From NCBI RefSeq assembly GCF_000504165.1, contig NZ_AYSE01000001.1, positions 434,001-498,000 on the forward strand: 64,000 nucleotides of DNA. Reading direction: 5' to 3'. Made by a program: the position numbers and the translations under genes. This document shows, piece after piece, positions 56,979 to 64,000 of this stretch (positions are counted from its first letter, which is position 1; each line of letters opens with the position of its first letter). This DNA comes from Bacillus sp. FJAT-14578. Lineage in GTDB: Bacteria > Bacillota > Bacilli > Bacillales > Bacillaceae_H. Below the pieces are notes generated by a model. That model was given only the letters and a program-made list of their open reading frames with translations. It made no database searches and had not been told where the DNA came from.

Positions 56979-57017
56979 GAACATGCCAACCATCTGTTTC
57001 AAACGGTTGGCATGTTC
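56979..57017 (-). terminator. Hairpin after sucD
   Basis: A perfect 13-bp stem (GAACATGCCAACC/GGTTGGCATGTTC) with a 13-nt loop, 9 nt after the sucD stop. The following TTATGCAA on the minus strand is only weakly T-rich. Probably ends the sucCD transcript. Confidence 0.65.
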
Positions 57018-57025
57018 CATTAGAC

Positions 57026-57928
57026 TTAATGAGTTTTACATTTTTCGTAAAGACCTTGCTCTTTTAAAACGGAAATTAAGGTTTCACCCATGACAGAAGG
57101 TGTATCAGCCACTTTGATGCCGCATTCGTTCATTGTTTTAATTTTTTCAGCAGCCGTACCTTTACCGCCGGAGATAATAGCTCCTGCATGGCCCATACGT
57201 TTGCCTGGAGGGGCTGTTTGACCGCCGATGAAGCCGACAACTGGCTTAGTCATATTGGCCTTCACCCATTCAGCCGCTTCCTCTTCTGCTGTTCCGCCGA
57301 TTTCACCAATCATGATAACGGCATACGTTTCTTCATCTTCATTAAACGCTTTTAAAACATCGATGAAGTTTGTACCGTTAACAGGGTCTCCACCGATACC
57401 AACCGCTGTCGATTGACCGATTCCCGCTTCTGTTAACTGATGAACCGCTTCATATGTTAAAGTACCAGAACGTGACACAACTCCTACATGGCCTTTTGTA
57501 TGAATGTATCCTGGCATGATACCAATTTTACATTCTTCAGGTGTAATGACACCCGGGCAGTTTGGCCCTACAAGGCGTGTACGTTTTCCTTCCATATAAC
57601 GCTTAACTTTAACCATATCTAAAACAGGGATACCTTCTGTGATACAAATAACAAGATCTAAGTCCGCATCTACTGCTTCCATAATGGCGTCTGCAGCAAA
57701 TGCTGGCGGAACGTATACAACAGAAGCGTGGCAGCCCGTTGCTTCTTTTGCTTGAGCTACAGTATCATACACAGGTACGCCTTCAACCTCTGTTCCGCCT
57801 TTACCTGGTGTAACACCGCCTACGATTTTCGTTCCGTACTCTAACATTTGTGTCGTATGGAAAAGTCCTACTCCACCTGTAATCCCTTGTACAATGACTT
57901 TAGTATCTTTATTAATAAATACGCTCAT
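57026..57928 (-). CDS. sucD: Succinyl-CoA synthetase alpha subunit
   Basis: SucD with SucC interconverts succinyl-CoA and succinate with ATP/GTP formation in the citric acid cycle. The 300 residues have the CoA-binding [19 protein letters not shown] (about 14-32), [22 protein letters not shown] and the phospho-His loop [19 protein letters not shown] (His at about 247). Residues for subunit contact are intact. It follows sucC by 19 nt. Confidence 0.97.
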   Translation of the reverse strand: MSVFINKDTKVIVQGITGGVGLFHTTQMLEYGTKIVGGVTPGKGGTEVEGVPVYDTVAQAKEATGCHASVVYVPPAFAADAIMEAVDADLDLVICITEGIPVLDMVKVKRYMEGKRTRLVGPNCPGVITPEECKIGIMPGYIHTKGHVGVVSRSGTLTYEAVHQLTEAGIGQSTAVGIGGDPVNGTNFIDVLKAFNEDEETYAVIMIGEIGGTAEEEAAEWVKANMTKPVVGFIGGQTAPPGKRMGHAGAIISGGKGTAAEKIKTMNECGIKVADTPSVMGETLISVLKEQGLYEKCKTH

Positions 57929-57947
57929 TCCGATCCCCCAGCCTTCT

Positions 57948-59108
57948 TTATTTCACTAATGAAACGATTTTTTCAGCGCCGTCTGCCATAGATGTTGCTG
58001 CTGTAATATTTAAGCCAGACTCTTCAAGAATCTTCTTACCTAAATCAACATTCGTACCTTCTAAGCGAACGACTAAAGGTAAGCTTAAGCCTACTTGCTT
58101 AGTTGCTTCTACGACACCTTGAGCAATGATGTCACATTTCATGATACCGCCAAAAATGTTGACGAAAATACCTTTTACATTTTGATCTGAAAGAATGATT
58201 TTGAACGCTTCGGTTACTTTTTCAGTTGTCGCGCCGCCGCCTACATCCAAGAAGTTAGCAGGGTCTCCGCCGTAATGCTTAATGATGTCCATTGTAGCCA
58301 TCGCCAGACCGGCACCATTGACCATACAACCGATGTTTCCGTCTAATGAAATATAACTTAAATCATATTTAGAAGCTTCGATTTCTTTTAGATCTTCTTC
58401 TTCTAAATCACGATATTCTAATACATCTTTTTGACGATAAAGTGCATTTGAATCAAAGTTCAATTTTGCATCAAGCGCCATTACTTTTCCGTCTCCCGTT
58501 GTAACGAGCGGGTTAATTTCTGCAATGGAGCAGTCTTTTTCCACAAATGCTTGGTATAAGCCCATCATGAATTTAACGGCTTGTCCAACCAATTCTTTTG
58601 GAATGTTAATATTAAAAGCTAGTCTGCGAGCCTGGAAGCCTTGTAATCCAACGACCGGATCGATGACTTCTTTAAAGATTTTTTCAGGCGTTTCAGCCGC
58701 TACTTCTTCAATTTCCGTTCCGCCTTCTTCCGATGCCATCATGACAACGCGTGACGTGGCACGGTCTAATACTAAACCGATGTAATATTCTTTTTTAATA
58801 TCGCAGCCTTCTTCAATAAGTAAACGCTTAACTTCTTTTCCTTCTGGACCTGTTTGATGAGTCACAAGCGTCTTACCTAAGATTTCGTTAGCATATGTAC
58901 GAACCTCATCTAAGTTCTTTGCGACTTTTACACCGCCTGCTTTTCCGCGGCCCCCTGCATGAATTTGCGCTTTAACAACGCACACCTCAGAACCTAGTTC
59001 CTTCGCTGCTTCTACTGCTTCTTCTACTGTAAAAGCCACTCGACCGTTTGGAACTGCTACCCCATATTTTCTAAGGAGTTCTTTCCCTTGATATTCATGG
59101 ATATTCAT
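57948..59108 (-). CDS. sucC: Succinyl-CoA synthetase beta subunit
   Basis: SucC is the nucleotide-binding ATP-grasp subunit. The 386 residues begin [17 protein letters not shown] and show [18 protein letters not shown] (about 44-61). The segment [31 protein letters not shown] carries the Mg ligands, and [35 protein letters not shown] lies in the C-terminal CoA-ligase domain. ATG 59108 with AGGAGGATGG is chosen; the frame opens 13 codons earlier inside the leader. Confidence 0.97.
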   Translation of the reverse strand: MNIHEYQGKELLRKYGVAVPNGRVAFTVEEAVEAAKELGSEVCVVKAQIHAGGRGKAGGVKVAKNLDEVRTYANEILGKTLVTHQTGPEGKEVKRLLIEEGCDIKKEYYIGLVLDRATSRVVMMASEEGGTEIEEVAAETPEKIFKEVIDPVVGLQGFQARRLAFNINIPKELVGQAVKFMMGLYQAFVEKDCSIAEINPLVTTGDGKVMALDAKLNFDSNALYRQKDVLEYRDLEEEDLKEIEASKYDLSYISLDGNIGCMVNGAGLAMATMDIIKHYGGDPANFLDVGGGATTEKVTEAFKIILSDQNVKGIFVNIFGGIMKCDIIAQGVVEATKQVGLSLPLVVRLEGTNVDLGKKILEESGLNITAATSMADGAEKIVSLVK

Positions 59109-59148
59109 TTCCCATCCTCCTGACCATATGTAACCAAAATAATACACT

Positions 59149-59162
59149 GCGCTTTCATTGTA
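59149..59162 (-). promoter_or_regulatory. Possible CcpA (cre) site overlapping the sucC start region
   Basis: TGAAAGCGC on the minus strand, overlapping the 3' end of the -10 element, matches the first nine positions of the cre consensus; the second half (AGTGT) is poor. Carbon catabolite control of TCA-cycle genes by CcpA is known in Bacillus. Weak candidate. Confidence 0.3.
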
Positions 59163-59186
59163 TAAGAATCTTTATCTAATTGTCTA
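59157..59186 (-). promoter_or_regulatory. Sigma-A promoter for sucCD
   Basis: TAGACA (59181-59186) and TACAAT (59157-59162) on the minus strand with an 18-nt spacer, about 50 nt before the sucC start. It lies just after the terminator at 59213-59248, so sucCD is an independent unit. Confidence 0.65.
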
Positions 59187-59212
59187 CCATTCTACAAAAA
59201 ATTATGAAATTT

Positions 59213-59248
59213 AACAAAAATCCAGTCCTAAACGACCGGATTTTTGTT
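59213..59248 (-). terminator. Intrinsic terminator before sucC
   Basis: A 15-bp stem with one mismatch (AACAAAAATCCAGTC against GACCGGATTTTTGTT) and a 6-nt loop; on the minus strand the stem ends TTTTTGTT. It lies about 90 nt after the DUF554 gene and ends that upstream unit. Confidence 0.7.
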
Positions 59249-59336
59249 GAAGCCTCCAAGATACAACGCGTAATATGCTAAAAATTGACGAAAATGGAAG
59301 ATATAATTAACAGCCATCGAGACAGATTCCCCCACT

Positions 59337-60071
59337 TTAAGAAAAAATTGAAATAAATTGAATGATGCTATTCCAATAATAAAAGAGGGGAACGATTAAT
59401 GCCGTAACCAAAATTCCCGGAAGAAGATTGGCGACTCGAATGGCTGTAATACCGAGCAAATTCAGGCCGATGGCAATAATCATGATTCCCCCTGTTGCCG
59501 TCATTTCTGCAATGAAAGCATCCATTAAGGCCTCAGGGATCCACTGGTTGATTTGAGTTGCAAACAAGGCAATCATTCCTTCATAAAGAAACACGGGCAC
59601 AGCAGAAAAAAGAACTCCGATGCCCATTGTCGTCGTTAATATTAAGCTGGTAAATCCATCAATAATGGACTTTGTATAAAGCACCCGATGGTCACCACGC
59701 AATCCGCTGTCCAATGCACCGATAATGGCCATGGCCCCAATAACGAAAATCAAAGTACCCGTTACAAATCCCTTAGCTACTCCCCCTTCTTCAGAAGCAC
59801 CCACTTTCCCTTCAAGCCAAACTCCGGCTTGATTCAACTTGTCTTCGACTTCCCATAATTCACCGAGTACCGCGCCAAAAACCAGACTGAAAATGGCGAT
59901 TAAAAACTGATCGGCTTTCAGTCCCATTTGTATACCAAGCACCGTCACAGCAAGCCCGATGCCATGCATAACGGTCGCTTTCATCTTTTCAGGAATACGG
60001 CTGAACAATTTCCCTAAAAGCGTTCCCCCAATAATGCACACCGCATTCACAAAAGCTCCTAACAGCACCAC
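59337..60071 (-). CDS. DUF554 family membrane protein
   Basis: A 244-residue membrane protein with about seven hydrophobic segments, matching the DUF554 family (YdfK/YqgA type). Recognisable parts are VNAVCIIGGTLLGKLF (about 8-23), GLAVTVLGIQMGLK, LIFVIGAMAIIGALDSGLRGDHRVLYTKSIIDGFTSLIL and IIAIGLNLLGITAIRVANLLPGILV. Its function is unknown to me; a transport role is often guessed. The start is a GTG at 60071. It lies 32 nt after ylqH and ends the rnhB-ylqG-ylqH group. Confidence 0.85.
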   Translation of the reverse strand: MVLLGAFVNAVCIIGGTLLGKLFSRIPEKMKATVMHGIGLAVTVLGIQMGLKADQFLIAIFSLVFGAVLGELWEVEDKLNQAGVWLEGKVGASEEGGVAKGFVTGTLIFVIGAMAIIGALDSGLRGDHRVLYTKSIIDGFTSLILTTTMGIGVLFSAVPVFLYEGMIALFATQINQWIPEALMDAFIAEMTATGGIMIIAIGLNLLGITAIRVANLLPGILVTALIVPLFYYWNSIIQFISIFS

Positions 60072-60103
60072 AATACATCTCTTCTTTCTCTATTAAGTTC
60101 ACT

Positions 60104-60382
60104 TTATTTTTGATTAATCTGTTGATCTATTCTATAAACAAAGGCAAAAATTTCGGCAACTGCCCGATACAATTCTTCTGGTATTTTCTCGTTGATTGTT
60201 AACTGCCCCAGTAATTCAACAAGCGACGCATCTTCTTGGATCGGAATTTGATGATCACGGGCTCTTTCAATAATTTGCTCGGCTACAAATCCTTTTCCTT
60301 TCGCTAGCACCTTTGGGGCATCGTCTGTCGCCGACTCGTAAGATAAAGCGACAGCTTGCTTGCTTTCTTGTTTTACATTCAT
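60104..60382 (-). CDS. ylqH: FlhB C-terminal domain-like protein YlqH
   Basis: A 92-residue soluble protein resembling only the cytosolic end of FlhB. The shared part is VAEQIIERARDHQIPIQEDASLVELLGQLTINEKIPEELYRAVAEIFAFVYRID. FlhB of this same window has the counterpart from AQKIKGIAQSHDI to EEFFKAVAEILAYVYRIK. The self-cleavage motif NPTH of FlhB is absent; in its place is VALSYESATDDAPKV, which resembles the residues just after that motif. It has no membrane segment. It overlaps the stop of the upstream gene by 4 nt. Confidence 0.88.
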   Translation of the reverse strand: MNVKQESKQAVALSYESATDDAPKVLAKGKGFVAEQIIERARDHQIPIQEDASLVELLGQLTINEKIPEELYRAVAEIFAFVYRIDQQINQK

Positions 60383-62088
60383 ATTTTAATATCGACTCCT
60401 GCATATGGACCGTTCTGCCGATAAACAGATGTCTGTTTTAAGAATGGCTGTTCATTGACAGGGGCAATGACCTTTACATCAGATAAATGATAATTCAAGG
60501 CTGCCAAGCTTTCTTTCAACCCCGGTTCCATTTTTTTGATTAGCATTGATAATTCGGGATGATCATTAATAATGCCGATGTTGATTACTCTGTTTTGAAC
60601 CGCAACATTCACAAGGGTTTCATTAAGGTACTCCAATTGTAAACAAAATAAAATATGACAATAATTAGGATCGATTTCACCATTTTGCTTTTGTCGCCCT
60701 TCCCATTGAATCATTACATCACGCAGGGTATTCCCCAATAAGATGGGCAGCTGCATATATAAACTGGTCACAGGACCATCCTCACGTGCCGCTAGCTGGT
60801 ATCCGGTAATTTTACGAATAAGTTGGTCAGTGAGATCTCTCTCCTCGCCTGCACTATATTGTTGAAGTTGAAGCAGCAAAGCTTTAAGCGTATGAAAGTT
60901 TTCTTTCCCTAACGGATGGATTTCGTTTTTCACATACTGGCTTAACTCACGTTCGTATTCCAAACCAAGCGACTGGAATATGAGCTTAAAAGCTTTGGCC
61001 AGCTCCTTTCCTTCCATTCCATGCAACAAGCGCGAATCTCCCTTAAGAGAATTTATCCCATCTATAGCGGCCTTTTCTTCTTGCGTTAAATCAGAAAACT
61101 GTAAAAGCTGATCTCCGGCCGTGACTAAGCGTGCTTTAAATTCTTCTTTCGAAAGAAAAGGAGTAAACAGATTCTCCAGCGAAAAGCGCGGCGATAAAGA
61201 CACACCATTTTTTTTCATTTCATTGCCATCCAATGAATCTGACAATGTATTTTTCCCCATCTCCCCTTCAATTGCTTGCCTCTGAAGTTGCTGTCCCATT
61301 TTCTTAACGGCTTGCTCTTCCGTTACTTCAGGAGGAAGGACTGAGAGCTTTTGCAGCAAAGAAAAAGCTGCATGGCGCTCTTCTTTTTTTACGGAGGTCA
61401 GCCATTGCTGGACAAGTTCCCTGACAGCTGTTGTACCCTTCTCAAGCTGCATAGGAAATAATAGACGACTAATCATCTCTTTTAATTGCGCTTTTTCTGG
61501 TGTTACTGTTTCACCCCCCTCTAAAACAGAAAGCAGGTTTTGCAGCTGTTTTGCAAAAGACGAACCATCATACAGCGATCGGGCTGATAGAAAGGTTTCT
61601 TTTGTCAACGGCAAATTCCTTTTAATCATTTGTTCAACTGTAAGTATATCTACATCTGCCGTTGTACTGGAAGAAAGCCAATTGGAGATGGAGGGCAAAT
61701 CATTTTTCGGTAAGGGCAGATTTTTTTCCAGTAAGGATGCGAGGAGTCTCTCATTCATTTTCGTTGAAGATATATGCAGCTCTTTTAAAAGCGAATTTAT
61801 CATTTCTCCGCGCTCGGGAACCTCTTGCAGCCCGGTCATTACTTTCAATTGTAATTTTCCGTTCAATTTTGTCTGGACTTCGAACCAATAGGCTGTATTC
61901 GCCGTAAGAGGTGCTTGAAGCTGTGCAACTAAAGGCATGCCATTAAATTGAACAAGAGCTGTTTGATTCGGGAAAAGCTTCATCACTTTTCCCTTGATGA
62001 CATCTCCGGGATTAAGATCCATTATTTTGCCTTGATGGATGTTCGTATGATGAAACAATTTTTCAATCGAAGAAACCACCATGTTCAC
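60379..62088 (-). CDS. ylqG: YlqG-like protein with a FliK-like C-terminal domain
   Basis: A protein of about 569 residues; the position between rnhB and ylqH matches ylqG of B. subtilis. The N-terminus has a small beta-rich domain (MDLNPGDVIKGKVMKLFPNQTALVQFNG, about 23-50). The middle is helical and variable. The C-terminal 110 residues (LQLEYLNETLVNVAVQNRVINIGIINDHPELSMLIKKMEPGLKESLAALNYHLSDVKV) fit the pattern of the FliK hook-length-control domain: strand, Leu-Asn, strand, strand, long helix and final strand. That is my inference. The likely start is GTG at 62088 with GGAGG 6 nt before it; an ATG lies two codons on. Confidence 0.75.
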   Translation of the reverse strand: MNMVVSSIEKLFHHTNIHQGKIMDLNPGDVIKGKVMKLFPNQTALVQFNGMPLVAQLQAPLTANTAYWFEVQTKLNGKLQLKVMTGLQEVPERGEMINSLLKELHISSTKMNERLLASLLEKNLPLPKNDLPSISNWLSSSTTADVDILTVEQMIKRNLPLTKETFLSARSLYDGSSFAKQLQNLLSVLEGGETVTPEKAQLKEMISRLLFPMQLEKGTTAVRELVQQWLTSVKKEERHAAFSLLQKLSVLPPEVTEEQAVKKMGQQLQRQAIEGEMGKNTLSDSLDGNEMKKNGVSLSPRFSLENLFTPFLSKEEFKARLVTAGDQLLQFSDLTQEEKAAIDGINSLKGDSRLLHGMEGKELAKAFKLIFQSLGLEYERELSQYVKNEIHPLGKENFHTLKALLLQLQQYSAGEERDLTDQLIRKITGYQLAAREDGPVTSLYMQLPILLGNTLRDVMIQWEGRQKQNGEIDPNYCHILFCLQLEYLNETLVNVAVQNRVINIGIINDHPELSMLIKKMEPGLKESLAALNYHLSDVKVIAPVNEQPFLKQTSVYRQNGPYAGVDIKI

Positions 62089-62119
62089 GTCTATCCTCCT
62101 CCCCCTGCTATACATACAA

Positions 62120-62887
62120 TCAATGAATCATATTTTTAATCGGCGCGAACGATTTTCGGTGTTCTGCCAATACGCCATGCTTTTCAATGGCTTCTAAATG
62201 CAGCTTTGTTCCATATCCCATATGCTTTTCAAAACCGTATGCCGGATGCTTTTCCGCTAATTCTTTCATCATGCGGTCACGAGTGACTTTGGCAATAATC
62301 GAGCTTGCCGCAATGGAAATACTCTTTGCATCTCCTTTGATGATGGACTGTTGAGGGATGGCAATAGGAAGCGTCATAGCATCAATCAACACATGTTCAG
62401 GGGTAATCGTAAGATTGGCAAGAGCTGTCATCATCGCTTTTTTCGTCGCCTCATATATGTTGATGTCATCGATGATTGCTGCTTCCACAATCCCAATACC
62501 GACAGAGACAGCTTCTTTCTGAATGATTTCATAAAATTGTTCCCGTTTTGATTCGCTTAATTTTTTTGAGTCCGTTACACCAGGTAAATAGAAACCTTTC
62601 GGTAAAATGACAGCCGCCGCGACAACAGGCCCCGCCAAAGGGCCTCTGCCTACCTCGTCCACTCCGGCGACGTATTCAATGCCCTGATTGTAAAGTGCTT
62701 CTTCGTATTTTTTCATATCGTAAAACTGTTGCTTCAGTTTATCTTGTTCTGCAAAAAAATTGCGTTTTTGAGCTATCAGCTTTTGTACACCCTTGCGTTC
62801 ATCTCGTTCACATTCTTTTAAAAATGGATCGTCGGGTGTTTTAACATATGATAATTGCTGCTTAATTTCTTGAATCGATTTTTTCAT
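62120..62887 (-). CDS. rnhB: Ribonuclease HII
   Basis: RNase HII removes ribonucleotides from DNA and RNA of hybrids. The catalytic motif [24 protein letters not shown] (Asp and Glu, about 75-98) and the later acidic residues in [11 protein letters not shown] (about 164-174) are present. [24 protein letters not shown] is the family signature. An N-terminal extension of about 70 residues is normal for Bacillus RnhB. ATG 62887 is chosen, with GGGAAGAG upstream, giving 255 residues; a GTG lies three codons upstream. Confidence 0.95.
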   Translation of the reverse strand: MKKSIQEIKQQLSYVKTPDDPFLKECERDERKGVQKLIAQKRNFFAEQDKLKQQFYDMKKYEEALYNQGIEYVAGVDEVGRGPLAGPVVAAAVILPKGFYLPGVTDSKKLSESKREQFYEIIQKEAVSVGIGIVEAAIIDDINIYEATKKAMMTALANLTITPEHVLIDAMTLPIAIPQQSIIKGDAKSISIAASSIIAKVTRDRMMKELAEKHPAYGFEKHMGYGTKLHLEAIEKHGVLAEHRKSFAPIKNMIH

Positions 62888-63002
62888 ATTTTTCACTCTT
62901 CCCTATGGTCAATATCGGTCAGTTCCGGCAAAGCCTGAAGGTTTTTTCCCGTCCCTGACAAGGAAACAAACGAGAAACACGCGACAGGTTCAAAAACAAT
63001 CT

Positions 63003-63064
63003 AAAAAAGACCTCCCGTTAACAACTTGTTCTATTAACAAGTTAACGTAAAAGGTCCTTTTTGT
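63003..63064 (-). terminator. Intrinsic terminator after rbgA
   Basis: A compound hairpin: outer AAAAAGGACCT-type arm with AGGTCTTTTTT, and an inner GTTAACTTGTT/AACAAGTTGTTAAC stem. On the minus strand it ends in a T6 run. It begins 25 nt after the rbgA stop. Confidence 0.75.
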
Positions 63065-63088
63065 GAAGATAAACCAACAGCCTCTCTG

Positions 63089-63967
63089 TCAGGCGTGCGG
63101 CTCCTCTTCTTTTGTATAATCTTCTGGACGTTCGAATGATAGGCGTCCAAGCTTTTCTGAACGAATTTCCCTTAATACCAGCTCAGCTGTCTTATCATAA
63201 TCAATCATGCCTCCTGACATGATACAGCCCCTTTTTGATCCGATTGCATCAAAAAGCTCTACAATATCATCAGGAATTTCCGTTAAACCGTATCGATTTT
63301 TTAGATTTTCCGGGTAATGAGCCGTCAAAAAGCGCAAAGCATAAACAGCTACATCCTGCAAATTTAAAATCGTATCTTTAATTGCACCCGTCGTTGCAAG
63401 CTTGAGCCCAACCATTTCATCCTCAAATTTAGGCCATAAAATACCAGGTGTATCGAGCAGTTCTAATTCTTTTCCTACTTTAATCCATTGCTGTGCTTGA
63501 GTAACCCCTGGGCGATCACCTGTTTTTGCAATGTTTTTGTTGGCTAGTCGATTAATTAAAGTCGATTTTCCTGCATTGGGAATTCCCACAATCATAGCTC
63601 GGATGGCACGCGGGTTTTTAATGCCTTTCGCCTGCATGCGTTCAAATTTCTCTTTTAAAATGACCTTGGATGAAGATACAATTTCTTTCATACCCTGTCC
63701 TTCTTGAGAATTGATAGCAAGTGCAGGAATGCCTTTTGATTTAAAGTATTGAAGCCATTTGTCCGTTGCTTCTTTATCTGCCTTGTCCGCTTTGTTCAAC
63801 AAAACAAGTCTCGGTTTGTTTGCAATAATTTCGTCAATCATCGGGTTTCTTGATGATTGCGGAATTCTTGCATCCACTAATTCATACACAATATCAATCA
63901 ATTTAAGTTTTTCCGTTACCTGCCTTCTTGCTTTGGCCATATGCCCCGGAAACCATTGGATCGTCAT
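63089..63967 (-). CDS. rbgA: 50S ribosome assembly GTPase RbgA (YlqF)
   Basis: RbgA is an essential circularly permuted GTPase needed for late 50S assembly. The 292 residues show the permuted order G4-G5-G1-G2-G3: [13 protein letters not shown] (G4, about 56-68), [10 protein letters not shown] (G5), [19 protein letters not shown] (G1, about 127-145), TQAQQWI (G2 region, about 158) and [11 protein letters not shown] (G3). The start [21 protein letters not shown] is the family hallmark. A C-terminal RNA-binding domain (about 220-285) follows. Confidence 0.97.
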   Translation of the reverse strand: MTIQWFPGHMAKARRQVTEKLKLIDIVYELVDARIPQSSRNPMIDEIIANKPRLVLLNKADKADKEATDKWLQYFKSKGIPALAINSQEGQGMKEIVSSSKVILKEKFERMQAKGIKNPRAIRAMIVGIPNAGKSTLINRLANKNIAKTGDRPGVTQAQQWIKVGKELELLDTPGILWPKFEDEMVGLKLATTGAIKDTILNLQDVAVYALRFLTAHYPENLKNRYGLTEIPDDIVELFDAIGSKRGCIMSGGMIDYDKTAELVLREIRSEKLGRLSFERPEDYTKEEEPHA

Positions 63968-64000
63968 TTCACATCACCTACTTTAGTTTTACACACGAAA

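Noticed and set aside
1..64000. tRNA, rRNA genes or CRISPR arrays
   Set aside because: No cloverleaf, rRNA-like stretch or regularly spaced repeat array was recognised by reading.

Overview
The window is a chromosomal segment of a member of the Bacillaceae (Firmicutes). Every confidently called gene lies on the minus strand. The gene order (rbgA-rnhB, sucCD, dprA-topA-trmFO-xerC-hslVU-codY, the fla/che operon, rpsB-tsf-pyrH-frr-uppS-cdsA-dxr-rasP-proS-polC, rimP-nusA-rnpM-ylxQ-infB) matches the Bacillus subtilis chromosome almost gene for gene. I cannot name the species. No tRNA, rRNA or CRISPR array was seen.

In transcription order (high to low coordinates): (1) 63967-59337: rbgA, rnhB, a YlqG-like protein, a FlhB-C-terminus-like protein (YlqH) and a DUF554 membrane protein. 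(2) 59108-57026: sucC-sucD with its own promoter and a possible cre site. (3) 56884-48044: dprA, then topA-trmFO-xerC-hslV-hslU-codY, with an unusual block of large hairpins between dprA and topA. (4) 47432-19915: a complete fla/che operon with a good sigma-A promoter. It runs from flgB through rod, hook, MS-ring, C-ring and export genes, then flhF/flhG, cheB/A/W/C/D, sigD and swrB. (5) 19759-9977: rpsB, tsf, pyrH, frr, uppS, cdsA, dxr, rasP and proS. (6) 9891-1: polC, then rimP, nusA, rnpM (ylxR), ylxQ and the start of infB.

The most striking feature is in polC. The gene for the essential replicative DNA polymerase is split by a 2,677-nt group II intron (4307-6983). The intron encodes a 608-codon reverse transcriptase/maturase with an HNH endonuclease domain. 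Its 5' end is GTGCG, its 3' end is AT, and a domain V hairpin and a domain VI with a bulged adenosine are visible. Joining the exons at these borders gives exactly 1,437 codons and restores the conserved Asp-x-Asp-Leu-Asn-Phe-Ser-Gly active-site motif. The intron sits four nucleotides after the codon of the second catalytic aspartate, so the cell should depend on splicing to make its replicase.

Other points worth a second look are a terminator-like hairpin inside the fla/che operon between flhB and flhA, a swrD start with no Shine-Dalgarno sequence behind an all-GC hairpin, a paired FliK-like/FlhB-C-like gene set outside the fla/che operon, and dispersed palindromic repeats in several gaps. 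Start codons were revised from the longest open frame where a ribosome binding site and family length supported it.
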